Part shown: piece after piece, positions 1 through 9,498 of the stretch
How positions within the stretch are numbered: the first letter of the stretch is position 1
Layout of the letters: each line of letters begins with the position of its first letter
Source: Shewanella electrica
GTDB taxonomy: Bacteria > Pseudomonadota > Gammaproteobacteria > Enterobacterales > Shewanellaceae
Direction of reading: 5' to 3'
Length of the DNA stretch: 64,000 nt
NCBI RefSeq assembly: GCF_022321485.1
Contig: NZ_JAKOGG010000008.1
Span: 62,001 to 126,000, forward strand
The notes under the pieces: generated by a model
The model's database searches: none
What the model was told of the DNA's origin: nothing
Seen by the model: the letters and a program-made list of their open reading frames with translations, nothing else
Position numbers and translations under genes: made by a program

Positions 1-813
1 GACGCCCAATTCAGCATCACGATAACCTAGTGCTTTCAAGGTTGCAGGGTGTCCTGCTTTAATCAAACTACGGCAAGCGTGTGCCACTAACTTTTGACGC
101 TGCTTGTTCGCATTGATTAACCAATCCGCCGCTAGCTGGGCAATCAGATCTGGATGGTCTTTACTAATATCGTTGAGATTATTGGCAACCGAGCGGCGTA
201 CATATTCGCTTGGGTCATCTTTCAACTTGTCGAGCAACGATAAAACCGGCTGAGGATCTTGCACAAACTTATGCAGTCTCATGCCCCAAGGTAAACGAGG
301 TCTTGAGCCTTCGCTGGCTAAACGACGAACATGCTCATTTTCATCCACAGCCCACTGATGCATGATCTGCATCGCTTGTTCAGTATGCCGATCTAAAAAA
401 GGGCGGATGGCAAACTCTGAGCTGAATCGCTTGGTCATCTCTTTTAGTAGCAGCATAGAAACATCAAAATGCTGCATACCATGCTTTGCGACATAATCTG
501 CCAGCGGCATTATCGCCCAACCACTTAAACCCTGTTGATCTTGGTCGCTGGTGGCAGTGAGCGCATTGGCATCAACTGTGTCACCAAGTAAGCGCTGGAG
601 TATTGCGCTACTCTCAAGAAAGTCTTGCGGCAAAAATCGAGTGAGCTGTTCACAAATCAGATCACTACGCTGTTTAAGCTCAAGATGGTCTAGTTTGCTG
701 TTGATCGAACTAACAAAGCTTGCTCCATCAAAGGTGTGGTGAACCTGTTGTATCTGCTTGGCAAGCTTGAGCACTAACTGCTGGTTAAATACGTTCTTAA
801 ACGGTTCAGACAT
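1..813 (-). CDS. AlkD-like DNA alkylation repair protein (3' end outside window)
   Basis: The reading frame is open from an ATG at 813 to the window edge (271 codons), so the C-terminus is missing. The translation is a chain of amphipathic helices with HEAT-like repeats, such as ENEHVRRLASEGSRPRLPWG and DDPSEYVRRSVANNLNDISK. This is the pattern of the COG4335/AlkD-like DNA alkylation repair family, whose members bind alkylated DNA through a HEAT-repeat groove. The start MSEPFKNVFN is the first in-frame ATG after a terminator at 861-888 that separates it from gor; no strong ribosome-binding site is visible. Family call is from repeat pattern and remembered homologues; substrate is unknown. Confidence 0.72.
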   Translation of the reverse strand, partial: MSEPFKNVFNQQLVLKLAKQIQQVHHTFDGASFVSSINSKLDHLELKQRSDLICEQLTRFLPQDFLESSAILQRLLGDTVDANALTATSDQDQQGLSGWAIMPLADYVAKHGMQHFDVSMLLLKEMTKRFSSEFAIRPFLDRHTEQAMQIMHQWAVDENEHVRRLASEGSRPRLPWGMRLHKFVQDPQPVLSLLDKLKDDPSEYVRRSVANNLNDISKDHPDLIAQLAADWLINANKQRQKLVAHACRSLIKAGHPATLKALGYRDAELGV

Positions 814-860
814 AACGAGGTCACCAGTGGTGGAGGGAGGCAAAATTCTGTGTCATCGAT

Positions 861-888
861 AAAAAAGGCCGCTTATGCGACCTTTTTT
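861..888 (-). terminator. Rho-independent terminator downstream of gor
   Basis: AAAAAAGGCCGC, loop TTAT, GCGACCTTTTTT: a stem with one C/A mismatch flanked by A and T tracts, so it could work in both directions. It lies 15 bases past the gor stop codon, on the minus strand. Confidence 0.8.
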
Positions 889-903
889 ATTAAAATCAAA
901 TGA

Positions 904-2259
904 CTAGCGCATCGTCACGAACTCTTCAGCACCGGTCGGATGAATCGCTACCACCGCATCAAAATCAGCTTTGGTCGCGCCCATCTTAATCGCCACGCCA
1001 AAGCCTTGCAGGATCTCGTCCATACCAAAGCCGATGCCGTGAATACCGACCACTTTCTCTTCTGCGCCGACGCAGACCAGTTTCATTTTGCATGGCTGAC
1101 GGTGCGCGGTCACTGCGGTGTACATGGCGGTAAAGCTCGAGGTGTAAACCTTCACTTTTTCTGCTCCGTAGCGGTCTTTCGCTTCTGGTTCAGATAAGCC
1201 CATGGTGCCAATAGGTGGGTGGCTGAACACCACGGTTGGAATACAGTCGTAATCCATCTTAGCATCGGGCAGTTTGCCAAAGAGGCGTTCTGATAACAGA
1301 CGACCCGCTTTCACCGCGACTGGCGTTAGCTCAACACCGCCGGCCATGATGTCGCCGACACAGTACACGCCTTCTGCAGCGGTATTTTGCTGGGCATCAG
1401 TGATGATGTAGCCACGTTCATCGCGCGCCACATCGGTGTTTTCGAGGCCGATATTGCCGGTAGATGGATGACGGCCAATGGCCCAGATCAGGCTATCAAC
1501 TTCATATTGTTCATCATTTTCTAGTGTCAGCGTCAGGCTACCATCGCTATTTTTGATGACCGATTTTGGCACGCTGTGGGTATGCAAGGTTGGACCATCG
1601 GCGGCCATGGCTTCCACCAATGTTTCATACAACATCGGGTCGAAGTTACGCAGTGGCGCGTGTTTACGCACAAACAGGTGGGTTTCGCTGCCGAGTGCCT
1701 GCAATACGCCAGCAATCTCCACCGCGATATAACCAGCGCCGATCACCGCCACGCGTTTGGGTTGTTCGGTCAGGGCAAAAAAGCCGTCTGAGTCGATGCC
1801 GTATTCCGCGCCGGGAATGTTCGGAATCGTTGGCGCGCCGCCAGTGGCGATCAGAATATGGTCAGCCGTGTAGTGCTCGCCGTTTACTTCGATGGTGTGA
1901 TTATCCACAAAGCGGCCGTAACCGTTCACCACGGTGACTTTGTTATTGCCCAAGCCGCGTTCGTAAGAACCGTGAATGCGCTCGATGTAAGCTTCGCGGC
2001 TGTTAACCAGCGTTTGCCAATCAAACTTGTTGATGCTGACATCAAAGCCATAATCTGCGGCGTACAGTTTCATGGCTTCGGCGATGTGGGCGCCGTACCA
2101 CATCACTTTTTTCGGTACACAACCCACGTTAACGCAGGTGCCACCCAGCTGTTTGGCTTCAATCAGTAGTACCTTTGCGCCGCGCATTGCCGCGCGATTG
2201 GCAGAAGCGATGCCGCCGCTGCCTGCCCCGAGGCAGATATAGTCAAAATGCTGTGCCAT
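904..2259 (-). CDS. gor: Glutathione-disulfide reductase
   Basis: NADPH-dependent reduction of glutathione disulfide to GSH in the cytoplasm; FAD flavoprotein homodimer. The 451-residue length is normal for the family. Visible: FAD-binding GAGSGG at 11-16, redox-active pair in [13 protein letters not shown] (Cys42 and Cys47), NADPH-binding [11 protein letters not shown], the second FAD motif [20 protein letters not shown], and the C-terminal HPTGAEE with catalytic His440. The VNVGCVPKK form distinguishes glutathione reductase from lipoamide dehydrogenase. The gene is monocistronic, with its terminator at 861-888. Confidence 0.97.
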   Translation of the reverse strand: MAQHFDYICLGAGSGGIASANRAAMRGAKVLLIEAKQLGGTCVNVGCVPKKVMWYGAHIAEAMKLYAADYGFDVSINKFDWQTLVNSREAYIERIHGSYERGLGNNKVTVVNGYGRFVDNHTIEVNGEHYTADHILIATGGAPTIPNIPGAEYGIDSDGFFALTEQPKRVAVIGAGYIAVEIAGVLQALGSETHLFVRKHAPLRNFDPMLYETLVEAMAADGPTLHTHSVPKSVIKNSDGSLTLTLENDEQYEVDSLIWAIGRHPSTGNIGLENTDVARDERGYIITDAQQNTAAEGVYCVGDIMAGGVELTPVAVKAGRLLSERLFGKLPDAKMDYDCIPTVVFSHPPIGTMGLSEPEAKDRYGAEKVKVYTSSFTAMYTAVTAHRQPCKMKLVCVGAEEKVVGIHGIGFGMDEILQGFGVAIKMGATKADFDAVVAIHPTGAEEFVTMR

Positions 2260-2368
2260 GTTTTACTCCATTGCTTGGATTGGCTGGCCAAAATTGGCCC
2301 CACGAGCTGATTAATGGAAGCCATTGTAGGGAGATTTAACTGGCCTTGCTAGCCTTGCACATGACCAA

Positions 2369-2812
2369 CTATAAGCCACATCGCGCGTGGTCGCCTGCGG
2401 CAGGCCCGGCACCAGCACACTTCAAGCATTGCCACTGCTGTTGGTACTGGTTGATTTCATCATGAAAGTATTCGGCTAAGCGGGTATCCGACTTTAACCG
2501 CCGTTTCAATTCGCCCATGCGGCTGTGCAGCCAGCGACATCCTGCGTCATCCGCCACTTTATCAGCCTTGGCCGACTGGCGCGTTCTATGGCGCTGAGGG
2601 CTAACCTTAACGGGCGTGACCAACGCCTCATGGGCGTGATATTCCAGTGCGGGCGCATACTCGGTTGGCAGTGGGATCGGGTTGCCGTCGGCATCTAATG
2701 CTTGCTCCTGCGGGTGCTTGAGCGGTGTGTTGTTAGTGAGTTCAGTGGCGATGAGGTGACTGCTGGCAACCAATAGCAATAGGCTGAGCGTGAGGTGTGG
2801 CGCGAGTGACAT
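2369..2812 (-). CDS. Hypothetical exported protein
   Basis: Not recognised. 147 residues from the ATG at 2812, which is preceded by GGAGG seven bases upstream; a longer in-frame start at 2836 would put that Shine-Dalgarno inside the gene, so 2812 is preferred. The N-terminus MSLAPHLTLSLLLLVASSHL reads as a signal peptide. The mature part is proline- and charge-rich, then carries two cysteines in WQCLKCAG and another at DDAGCRW, which suggests disulfides or metal binding. It lies 97 bases downstream of the outer-membrane protein gene on the same strand and could be co-transcribed. Confidence 0.6.
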   Translation of the reverse strand: MSLAPHLTLSLLLLVASSHLIATELTNNTPLKHPQEQALDADGNPIPLPTEYAPALEYHAHEALVTPVKVSPQRHRTRQSAKADKVADDAGCRWLHSRMGELKRRLKSDTRLAEYFHDEINQYQQQWQCLKCAGAGPAAGDHARCGL

Positions 2813-2909
2813 TCCGTGTCCTCCGTGAGAAGCCATTCCGTTGGCGGTAATTGCGGCAAGGCGGAATTGTCAGTGTAAACATGGCCGCTGTTGCGCACCA
2901 GTGTTTAAT

Positions 2910-3602
2910 TTAGAACTGATAACTGAACATCACCCCGCCAAAGGTTTGCTGGGCTTGGCATTGATCGCCTTGCTCATGTTTGATGTCTTGCTGGGCGATG
3001 CTACGGCTGACATGTAATGACAATGCCAGTTGTGGGTTGAGTTGCAGCTCGCCGATAACGCCAAATTGCAAGTTGTTGCGGCCATCATAGTCGGCGGTGG
3101 CAAAGCCAAAATCCCAGCCTTGGGTGACATAGGGCGATAGTTCGAGGCTATCATTAAGCGGCCAATGACCGGCTAGCGTGAATTCCAAAAAGCCGCCGTT
3201 GGCTGCCGTTGCATGAGTATAAACCAGCGAGGGCGTTAGCCACTGCCACGCTTGATATTCGAGCGCGGCGGCGAGTTCGTTATCGTGGCAGCGTTCATCA
3301 CCGAAAAACTCCAAGCGGGTGTAACTGCCAATGAGTTGCCAATCATCAAATTGCAGCTGATAGCCGATACCGCCATTAAACTCGACATAGTTTTCGCTGC
3401 TGGCAACACCTTGGCGCTCAAACAGTAATACACTGCCATTTTGGTAATCGATACCACTCCAAATCACACCGCCACTGGGCAAATTATTGCGGCCTTCAGA
3501 GATGTATTTACTCTCCCAATCGACATAGATGGCGGTTTCTGCTGCATAGCTGTAACCCACACAGCAGCAGGCGATAAATGGCAGTAGGCACCCAGTTTTC
3601 AT
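2910..3602 (-). CDS. Outer-membrane beta-barrel-like protein, unknown function
   Basis: 230 residues. N-terminal signal peptide (MKTGCLLPFIACCCVGYSYA, likely cleaved before AETAIY), then alternating polar/aromatic strands (for example YVEFNGGIGYQLQFDDWQLI and LQFGVIGELQLNPQLALSLH), and a C-terminal phenylalanine in GGVMFSYQF. That terminal signature and strand pattern are typical of small outer-membrane barrels assembled by Bam. No known ligand or family can be named. It is divergent from prlC, with 245 bases between the two start codons. Confidence 0.7.
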   Translation of the reverse strand: MKTGCLLPFIACCCVGYSYAAETAIYVDWESKYISEGRNNLPSGGVIWSGIDYQNGSVLLFERQGVASSENYVEFNGGIGYQLQFDDWQLIGSYTRLEFFGDERCHDNELAAALEYQAWQWLTPSLVYTHATAANGGFLEFTLAGHWPLNDSLELSPYVTQGWDFGFATADYDGRNNLQFGVIGELQLNPQLALSLHVSRSIAQQDIKHEQGDQCQAQQTFGGVMFSYQF

Positions 3603-3780
3603 TGTGTTATTCCAAGAGTAAATGAGAATCGGTTTTATTATTGGTGCGATTAATGAACAAAAATTTTAACTCGGCATCACTTTTGGCGGTGGTTAACAAA
3701 AAATAGCCAATTAAGTGCAAATTTGTGAGTGGTGTAACGTCTTGCTGGAAAAATCAATCAGGGTGATCGCTTGCTAAGCC

Positions 3781-3809
3781 TTGATAAACAGCGTGGCAGA
3801 CCTTATTTA
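3781..3809 (+). promoter_or_regulatory. Sigma-70-type promoter of prlC
   Basis: TTGATA (3781-3786), 17-base spacer, TATTTA (3804-3809), about 38 bases before the prlC start codon. Confidence 0.55.
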
Positions 3810-3847
3810 TAACCACATATTCGCATTACAACGCGCAAGGAATCATC

Positions 3848-5887
3848 ATGACCAATCCACTCGTTACCCCAGCGGAATTGCCAGCCTTTTCGCAACTCAA
3901 AGCCGAGCACATTCAACCCGCCGTTGAGCAAGCGATAGCTGCTTGTCGCAGTAAAATCGATGCCGTGCTCGCCAGCGGCGGCCCCTACACTTGGGATAAC
4001 TTAGTGGCGCCACTGGAACAAGTGGATGATGAACTCGGTAATATCTGGTCGCCGGTATCGCATTTGAACTCAGTGATGAGTAACGATAGCTGGCGTGCGG
4101 CGCACGATGCGTGTTTGCCGCTGCTATCGGAATACGGCACCTATGTCGGCCAGCACCAAGGCTTGTACCAAGCGTATAAATCGCTGCATGAATCGGCCGA
4201 GTTCGCCACACTGAGCCAACCACAGCAAACCGTGATTGAACATGCGCTGCGTGACTTTGAACTGTCTGGCATCGGTTTGGAAGATGCGCAAAAAGCCCGT
4301 TACGGCGAAATCGTCAAACGTCTGTCAGAACTGACCAGTAAGTTTGCCAACCAAGTGTTAGATGCGACTCACGCATGGCACAAGTTGATCACCGATGAAG
4401 CCGAACTGGCGGGGTTGCCAGAATCTGCCGTAGCCATGGCGAAAGCGATGGCCGAAGCCAAAGAGAAAGACGGCTGGTTGTTTACGCTGGATATTCCGTC
4501 TTACTTGCCCGTATTGATGTACAGCGACAACCGCGCCTTGCGGGAAGAGCTGTATCGCGCTTTCTGCACTCGCGCCTCAGAGCAAGGCCCGAATGCGGGT
4601 GAGTTTGATAACTCACCCGTGATTGATGAAATTCTCGCGCTGCGCTTCGAGCTGGCACAACTGCTGGGTTTTGACAGTTACGCCGACAAATCACTCGCCA
4701 CCAAAATGGCGGAATCGCCCGCGCAAGTGATCGCCTTTTTGAATGAGTTGGCGCTGCGCTCCAAGCCGCAAGCCAAAGCGGAATTAGCCGAGCTGAAAGC
4801 GTTCGCCAAAGAACATTACGGTGTGGAGGAAATGGCGTCGTGGGACTTGTCGTTCTATGCCGAAAAACTCAAGCAACACACCTACGAAATCTCTCAAGAA
4901 GAGCTGCGCCCTTACTTCCCTGAAGATCGCGTATTAAACGGTTTGTTTTACACCGTGAAACGCCTGTTCGGCATGCGCGTGGAAGAGCAACAAGGCGTGG
5001 ATACTTGGCACAAAGATGTGCGCTTTTTCCACATCATTGATGAGAACAACACCCATCGCGGCAGCTTCTACCTCGACTTGTATGCCCGCGAAGGCAAACG
5101 TGGCGGTGCGTGGATGGATGTGTGCCGTAGCCGTCGCCAAACGCCAAACGGGTTGCAAAAACCAGTGGCGTATCTGACCTGTAACTTCAACGGCCCTGTC
5201 GGCGACAAGCCAGCGCTGTTTACCCATGATGAAGTGACCACGTTGTTCCACGAATTTGGTCACGGCATTCACCATATGCTGACCCAAATAGACGTCGGCG
5301 GCGTGTCTGGCATCAGCGGTGTGGCGTGGGACGCGGTCGAGTTGCCCAGCCAATTTATGGAAAACTGGTGTTGGTCAGAAGAAGCGTTAGCGGAGATCTC
5401 TGGTCACTACCAATCTGGCGAACCACTGCCAAAAGCGATGCTGGATAAAATGCTAGCGGCGAAAAACTTCCAATCCGGCATGGCGATGGTGCGCCAGTTG
5501 GAATTCTCGCTGTTTGATTTCCGTTTGCACCACGAATATGACCCAGCCGTCGGCGCGCGGGTGCAACAGGTGTTGGATGAAGTGCGTCAGCAAGTGGCGG
5601 TAGTGATCCCGCCAGAATTTAACCGCTTCCAAAACGGCTTCTCGCACATTTTTGCTGGGGGTTATGCGGCGGGTTACTACAGCTACAAATGGGCGGAAGT
5701 GTTGTCAGCCGATGCGTTCTCTCGCTTTGAGGAAGAAGGCATCTTTAACGAAGACACTGGCCGCAGCTTCCTGCACAACATTCTCGAAAAAGGCGGTTCT
5801 GATGAGCCAATGACTTTATTCGTGAATTTCCGCGGTCGCGAACCTAACATTGATGCTTTGCTGCGTCACTCAGGCATTACCGCCTAA
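3848..5887 (+). CDS. prlC: Oligopeptidase A (M3 metallopeptidase)
   Basis: Cytoplasmic zinc oligopeptidase of the M3 (thimet) family that degrades short peptides, including cleaved signal peptides in Escherichia coli. 679 residues, normal for PrlC. The zinc site is HEFGHGIHH with His468, Glu469 and His472; the distal acidic ligand is expected in GISGVAWDAVELPSQFMENW just after. The C-terminal ligand-binding element FAGGYAAGYYSYKWAEVLSAD is also typical. A ribosome-binding AAGGAA lies before the ATG. A good terminator follows at 5912-5935, so it appears monocistronic. Confidence 0.97.
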   Translation: MTNPLVTPAELPAFSQLKAEHIQPAVEQAIAACRSKIDAVLASGGPYTWDNLVAPLEQVDDELGNIWSPVSHLNSVMSNDSWRAAHDACLPLLSEYGTYVGQHQGLYQAYKSLHESAEFATLSQPQQTVIEHALRDFELSGIGLEDAQKARYGEIVKRLSELTSKFANQVLDATHAWHKLITDEAELAGLPESAVAMAKAMAEAKEKDGWLFTLDIPSYLPVLMYSDNRALREELYRAFCTRASEQGPNAGEFDNSPVIDEILALRFELAQLLGFDSYADKSLATKMAESPAQVIAFLNELALRSKPQAKAELAELKAFAKEHYGVEEMASWDLSFYAEKLKQHTYEISQEELRPYFPEDRVLNGLFYTVKRLFGMRVEEQQGVDTWHKDVRFFHIIDENNTHRGSFYLDLYAREGKRGGAWMDVCRSRRQTPNGLQKPVAYLTCNFNGPVGDKPALFTHDEVTTLFHEFGHGIHHMLTQIDVGGVSGISGVAWDAVELPSQFMENWCWSEEALAEISGHYQSGEPLPKAMLDKMLAAKNFQSGMAMVRQLEFSLFDFRLHHEYDPAVGARVQQVLDEVRQQVAVVIPPEFNRFQNGFSHIFAGGYAAGYYSYKWAEVLSADAFSRFEEEGIFNEDTGRSFLHNILEKGGSDEPMTLFVNFRGREPNIDALLRHSGITA

Positions 5888-5911
5888 GCGAGTAAATTGT
5901 GTTAATCGAAG

Positions 5912-5935
5912 AACCGGCGCTTGAGCCGGTTTTTT
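5912..5935 (+). terminator. Terminator of prlC
   Basis: AACCGGC, loop GCTTGA, GCCGGTT followed by a T tract, 24 bases past the prlC stop codon. Confidence 0.88.
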
Positions 5936-6118
5936 ACTTTGTGGCGCCAAAAGATGGCGAGTCATCGCTGCTATCCAGTTACGGCTTAACATGTGGCGTT
6001 TAAATTGTTAGTTTAATCAATTGATTTTTATTGAAATATTTTGTTGGTGCTGTCGCTTGTCAAGCTAGGTGGGGGATGTGTTAGATTAATTGCCGCTATT
6101 AAAAAGGACTGTTGCTTC

Positions 6119-6649
6119 ATGAACTTGTATTTTCGCTTGTTTTGGCTATTTGTGTGGCGGATGCGCAACATCAGCTCCATTGGTTTTTTGGAAACCAGCC
6201 GTATGGCGCATCGCGTGTGGCCATCGGACTGCGATATCAATATGCATCTGACCAACGCGCGTTACCCAGCCTTGATGGATCTTGGCCGCACATACATGCT
6301 GGCGGAAATGGGGCAACTGAAGCCACTACTTAAGCTCAAATGGTTGCCAGTAGTGAACGCCTCTGAATTCACTTTTATCAAAGACATTAAGCCGTTACAG
6401 CCATTTCATTTAGATACGCGGGTATTAGGTTGGGATGATAAGTATTTCTATATCGAACAACGTTTTGTCAGCGAGCGGGGCTTGCATGCCATCGCCAATG
6501 TGCGCGGTTTGTTTGTCTGCAAAGGCCGCAAAATCAGCTCGCAGGAGTTAGTGGCGCAAGTGGGGTTTGACGGCGTGATGCCGCAGTTGCCTGCGGCGGT
6601 CGAAGAATGGAAGCTGATGTTACAACGTAAAAAAGCAGAGAACCTTTAG
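6119..6649 (+). CDS. Acyl-CoA thioesterase family protein (hotdog fold)
   Basis: 176 residues from the ATG at 6119, chosen because AAGGA sits ten bases upstream; longer in-frame versions begin with an unlike N-terminus. The core reads ETSRMAHRVWPSDCDINMHL then TNARYPALMDLGR, matching the hotdog thioesterase pattern D-x-N-x-H-x-N-N/A-x-Y-x-x-x-x-x-x-x-R of the 4-hydroxybenzoyl-CoA thioesterase/THEM6-like family. The N-terminal MNLYFRLFWLFVWRM may act as a membrane anchor. Substrate cannot be told. Its stop codon overlaps that of the convergent GST gene by three bases. Confidence 0.75.
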   Translation: MNLYFRLFWLFVWRMRNISSIGFLETSRMAHRVWPSDCDINMHLTNARYPALMDLGRTYMLAEMGQLKPLLKLKWLPVVNASEFTFIKDIKPLQPFHLDTRVLGWDDKYFYIEQRFVSERGLHAIANVRGLFVCKGRKISSQELVAQVGFDGVMPQLPAAVEEWKLMLQRKKAENL

Positions 6650-7299
6650 GGCGGCGGTTGAATGCCGGTGTGTAGCGCTTGTTTGGCTTGGTCGATTTCA
6701 TCTTTAACCAACAGCCAAGAGCCGCGTAGCTGCGCCTGTTGCCAATATCGATTAAGCTCGAAATATTCCATCAACTGTACCTCGGCGGGCAGGCTTGCCA
6801 ATGCGGGGATCAGTGCACAGTCGGCCAAGGTAAAGCCATCACCACACAACCAGTAATGCCCCTCAACCTGCTTATCAAATTCGGTCAAAATGATATCGAG
6901 TTGCTTATGTAACTGGCGCAGTAAAAGCGGCTGCTGCATCTGTTGCGGCAGACGGTGATGACGCTCGATTTCATACATGATGTGATACAGCTGGTTATCC
7001 ACTAAACGGTCGAGCATTTTGCTGCGAATGTTGAGCACCGAATCGGTTGGAAACAGCTGAGTGTTATCGGTAACGTGTTGGTCGATATACTCGATGATGA
7101 TGCTGGAATCCGAGATTTGCCATCCTCCGCGGGTTCTTAGCAGCGGTAACTGCCCCAGCGGAAACATTTCCATATAGTTATGCCGCTCTACCGGATCATG
7201 TAGATTCACTAAACGCGGAAAAAAGTTGGCCTGCTTCTCATACAGTGCAATCAGCACTTTTTGGCATGAACGGGACAACGGATGGTAATAAAGCTCCAT
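6646..7299 (-). CDS. Glutathione S-transferase family protein
   Basis: 217 residues from the ATG at 7299, supported by GGAG nine bases upstream; an in-frame TTG at 7314 is less likely because the ribosome-binding site would lie inside the gene. The N-terminal thioredoxin-like domain starts MELYYHPLSRSCQKVLIALY and shows the glutathione-binding element WQISDSSIIIEYID (Glu/Asp-Ser). The helical C-terminal domain includes YWLCGDGFTLADCALIPALA. Physiological substrate is unknown; Ser at position 9-11 may be the glutathione-activating residue. It lies next to a divergent or downstream LysR regulator on the same strand, 50 bases away. Confidence 0.82.
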   Translation of the reverse strand: MELYYHPLSRSCQKVLIALYEKQANFFPRLVNLHDPVERHNYMEMFPLGQLPLLRTRGGWQISDSSIIIEYIDQHVTDNTQLFPTDSVLNIRSKMLDRLVDNQLYHIMYEIERHHRLPQQMQQPLLLRQLHKQLDIILTEFDKQVEGHYWLCGDGFTLADCALIPALASLPAEVQLMEYFELNRYWQQAQLRGSWLLVKDEIDQAKQALHTGIQPPP

Positions 7300-7349
7300 A
7301 GTGGACGGCTCCAAACTTAGCAGCCAGTTAACTGTAGTTCTGCTGGAGC

Positions 7350-8243
7350 TTAATCGGCAAAGTTCTCTTGGAAAAACTTCAACAATACCCGCACGCGTGG
7401 CGGGATGTTTTCGCCAAAACGATGGACTACAAATAGCTGGCTGGTCATCAAAGGGTAACTTGGTAACAGTTGTACCAAAAGCCTTTGATCAAGCGCCTCC
7501 CTGCATAAGTAATCGGGTAAACAGGCAAATCCTACGCTCTGTTCGACTAATGATTTTAATGCTAACAAGCTATTACACCCAGAAAACGGGGTGAGCCTAA
7601 CTTCATAGCGTTGACCGCTGCTATCGTGTAACTGCCAGCTTTGTGGCAGTTGATTAACACTTGCCGCCAGCCAATGGAACTGTTGCAAATTATCTGGATG
7701 CAACGGTTTGCCATGTTGCTCCACATATTCAGCGCTAGCAACAATTAGCTGCTGATAATGTGCGAATGGTAATGCTTCTTGTTGAATTGCATGACTACTG
7801 GCGATGATCGCCACATCAGCTTGCCATGCTGTTATCGACATGTAATCAGCTTGTTCCAAAGATAGATTAAGCTGTAACTGTGGATGTTGGCGATGAAATT
7901 TACCTAATTGCGGCAATAATTTTAATGTGCCCCAAGCCTCGGGCACTGAAAGTCTAATACTGCCGTAGAGTTGTTCGTTAGATACTGTGATGGCGGCAGC
8001 GGCCTGTTTTGCCATGCGCGTGAGTTCGGCGCAGTGTTCATAGTAATCTTTTCCGGCGGCGGTCAGCGCTAAACTGCGGGTGGTGCGTTGTAGCAGTTGC
8101 TGCTGCAATTTGGTTTCTAACGTTTTTAGATGCTGGCTCACCATCGAGCGGCTAATGCCTAGCTGTTGTGCCGCACCAGTGAGTGAACCTTGCTCGACCA
8201 CATTGGCAAAGACCAGCATGCGATAAAGATGGGTGGCGTCCAT
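7350..8243 (-). CDS. LysR-family transcriptional regulator
   Basis: 297 residues from the ATG at 8243 (a TTG at 8276 would extend it by 11 residues unlike the family). Winged helix-turn-helix at about 8-65: VVEQGSLTGAAQQLGISRSM then VSQHLKTLETKL. The rest is the periplasmic-binding-like effector domain. The sequence resembles the CrgA/AaeR-like subgroup that begins with LYRMLVFANVVE. The GST gene follows 50 bases downstream in the same direction, so they may share a transcript; the effector and target are unknown. Confidence 0.88.
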   Translation of the reverse strand: MDATHLYRMLVFANVVEQGSLTGAAQQLGISRSMVSQHLKTLETKLQQQLLQRTTRSLALTAAGKDYYEHCAELTRMAKQAAAAITVSNEQLYGSIRLSVPEAWGTLKLLPQLGKFHRQHPQLQLNLSLEQADYMSITAWQADVAIIASSHAIQQEALPFAHYQQLIVASAEYVEQHGKPLHPDNLQQFHWLAASVNQLPQSWQLHDSSGQRYEVRLTPFSGCNSLLALKSLVEQSVGFACLPDYLCREALDQRLLVQLLPSYPLMTSQLFVVHRFGENIPPRVRVLLKFFQENFAD

Positions 8244-8363
8244 AAGTGTGCTCGCTTGTTCCGTTAGGTTAACCAAAATCTAAGTTAAGCAGTGATTGGT
8301 TATCTCTGCTAATTCATTACTCATTGCCATCGCCAGCGGCAAATAAGTTAAGAGGAACTATGC

Positions 8364-9059
8364 ATGGCGACATTAGAAAAGTTTGACGACATCTATGCTC
8401 GCGCCTGTGAACGTAAGGGCGGCGAGGCGCAGTTAGAAAGCCTGCTACCGCAGACGCTCAGCAGTGACGAGATCATGCAGTATCAAGATGCCGAGTTACT
8501 GTCGGCCATGAGCATGCAGGTGTTTCAAAGCGGCTTTGTGTGGAAGGTGGTTGAGGCCAAATGGCCCGCTTACCAGCAGGCATTTTTTCAATTTGATCCC
8601 AATAAAGTGATGTTGCTGTCGCCCGAGCAGCTACAAGCCCGTGCCAGTGACCCGCAGTTAATTCGCCACCTGAAGAAGACCCAAGCTATCTACGACAACG
8701 CGCTGATGATTCGCGACATCATGCAAGATCACGGCAGCTTAGCGCGGTATATCGCTTTGTGGCCGGTGGAGGAGATTGTCGGCCTGTGGCAAGTGTTGAA
8801 GCAGCAAGGCAGCCGTTTGGGCGGAAATACCGGCCCCTATTTTCTGCGCAAAATCGGTAAAGACACCTTCTTACTGACCGAAGACATCAAAGGTTATCTG
8901 TTGACGCATAAGCTGGTGGACGCCAGTTTCAGCTCCAAAACGGGCTTAACCCAAGTGCAAGCGGCATTTAACCAGTGGCAGCAAAGTAGTGGCCGCACCA
9001 TGGCGGAGATCAGCCGCATCATCGCTTGTAGTGTTGGAGACAACCGCTTGTCGTCATAA
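8364..9059 (+). CDS. DNA-3-methyladenine glycosylase I-like protein
   Basis: 231 residues. Resembles the Tag family (COG2818), base-excision glycosylases that release 3-methyladenine. The segment MQVFQSGFVWKVVEAKWPAY then QQAFFQFDPNKV matches the Tag helix-hairpin region, and the C-terminal GNTGPYFLRKIGKDTFLLTE parallels the end of these proteins. The N-terminal Cys/His zinc ligands of Escherichia coli Tag are not obvious, so this is a divergent group rather than a clear orthologue. The ATG at 8364 has GAGGAA upstream. It ends 70 bases before the first RyhB promoter. Confidence 0.72.
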   Translation: MATLEKFDDIYARACERKGGEAQLESLLPQTLSSDEIMQYQDAELLSAMSMQVFQSGFVWKVVEAKWPAYQQAFFQFDPNKVMLLSPEQLQARASDPQLIRHLKKTQAIYDNALMIRDIMQDHGSLARYIALWPVEEIVGLWQVLKQQGSRLGGNTGPYFLRKIGKDTFLLTEDIKGYLLTHKLVDASFSSKTGLTQVQAAFNQWQQSSGRTMAEISRIIACSVGDNRLSS

Positions 9060-9094
9060 ATTGTCTCAGTGCTAAAAAATTATGCAAAAATCGC

Positions 9095-9124
9095 TTGCAA
9101 ATACAAATGAGAATGATTATCGTT
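9095..9124 (+). promoter_or_regulatory. Fur-box promoter of RyhB copy 1
   Basis: -35 TTGCAA (9095-9100), 17-base spacer, -10 TATCGT (9118-9123). TGAGAATGATTATCG at 9108-9122 matches 13 of 15 positions of the 7-1-7 Fur consensus TGATAATGATTATCA and covers the -10 element, as expected for iron-Fur repression. Confidence 0.85.
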
Positions 9125-9129
9125 AGTTT

Positions 9130-9256
9130 GCGTTCCAAAACTCATCCCTAGCGAAAGGTATGCACAACCCCTCCGTTCGTTATGGTGCTCCTGAGTTTGC
9201 ATAGCACGACATTGCTCACACACTCTTCTGCCGATGAATTTCATCGGCATTTTTTT
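9130..9256 (+). ncRNA. ryhB1: RyhB-type iron-responsive small RNA, copy 1
   Basis: Predicted transcript of about 127 bases from a start seven bases after the -10 element to the T tract of a strong terminator (GCCGATGA, loop ATT, TCATCGGC, 9230-9248, then seven T). The core AGCACGACATTGCTCACA (9203-9220) is identical to the conserved pairing region of Escherichia coli RyhB as I recall it. RyhB RNAs are made when iron is scarce and, with Hfq, repress mRNAs for iron-containing proteins. Fur-box promoter, core and terminator together make the assignment strong. Exact 5' end is inferred. Three further copies follow in the same orientation. Confidence 0.88.
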
Positions 9257-9270
9257 ATCTAAAATTCATT

Positions 9271-9314
<44 letters not shown>

Positions 9315-9498
9315 AAGGGCGTTGGCCTGCCGTGATGCAGAACGGCCATGTTCGTGTTGTCAGCAATATTCTCCAATCGCAACAGTTGCTTAGCGGCATA
9401 CCGTCTTAGCCACCATGAATTAGCCCTCAATGCCGCTGCTAATTCGGCATGAATTCCGCTATGCTGTCGCCCTCAGTTTTGACGTTAGACATCTATAG

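Noticed and set aside
3620-3660. Fur box upstream of the outer-membrane protein gene (AAATGAGAATCGG)
   Set aside because: Only one half-site matches; the other half diverges, unlike the RyhB promoters.
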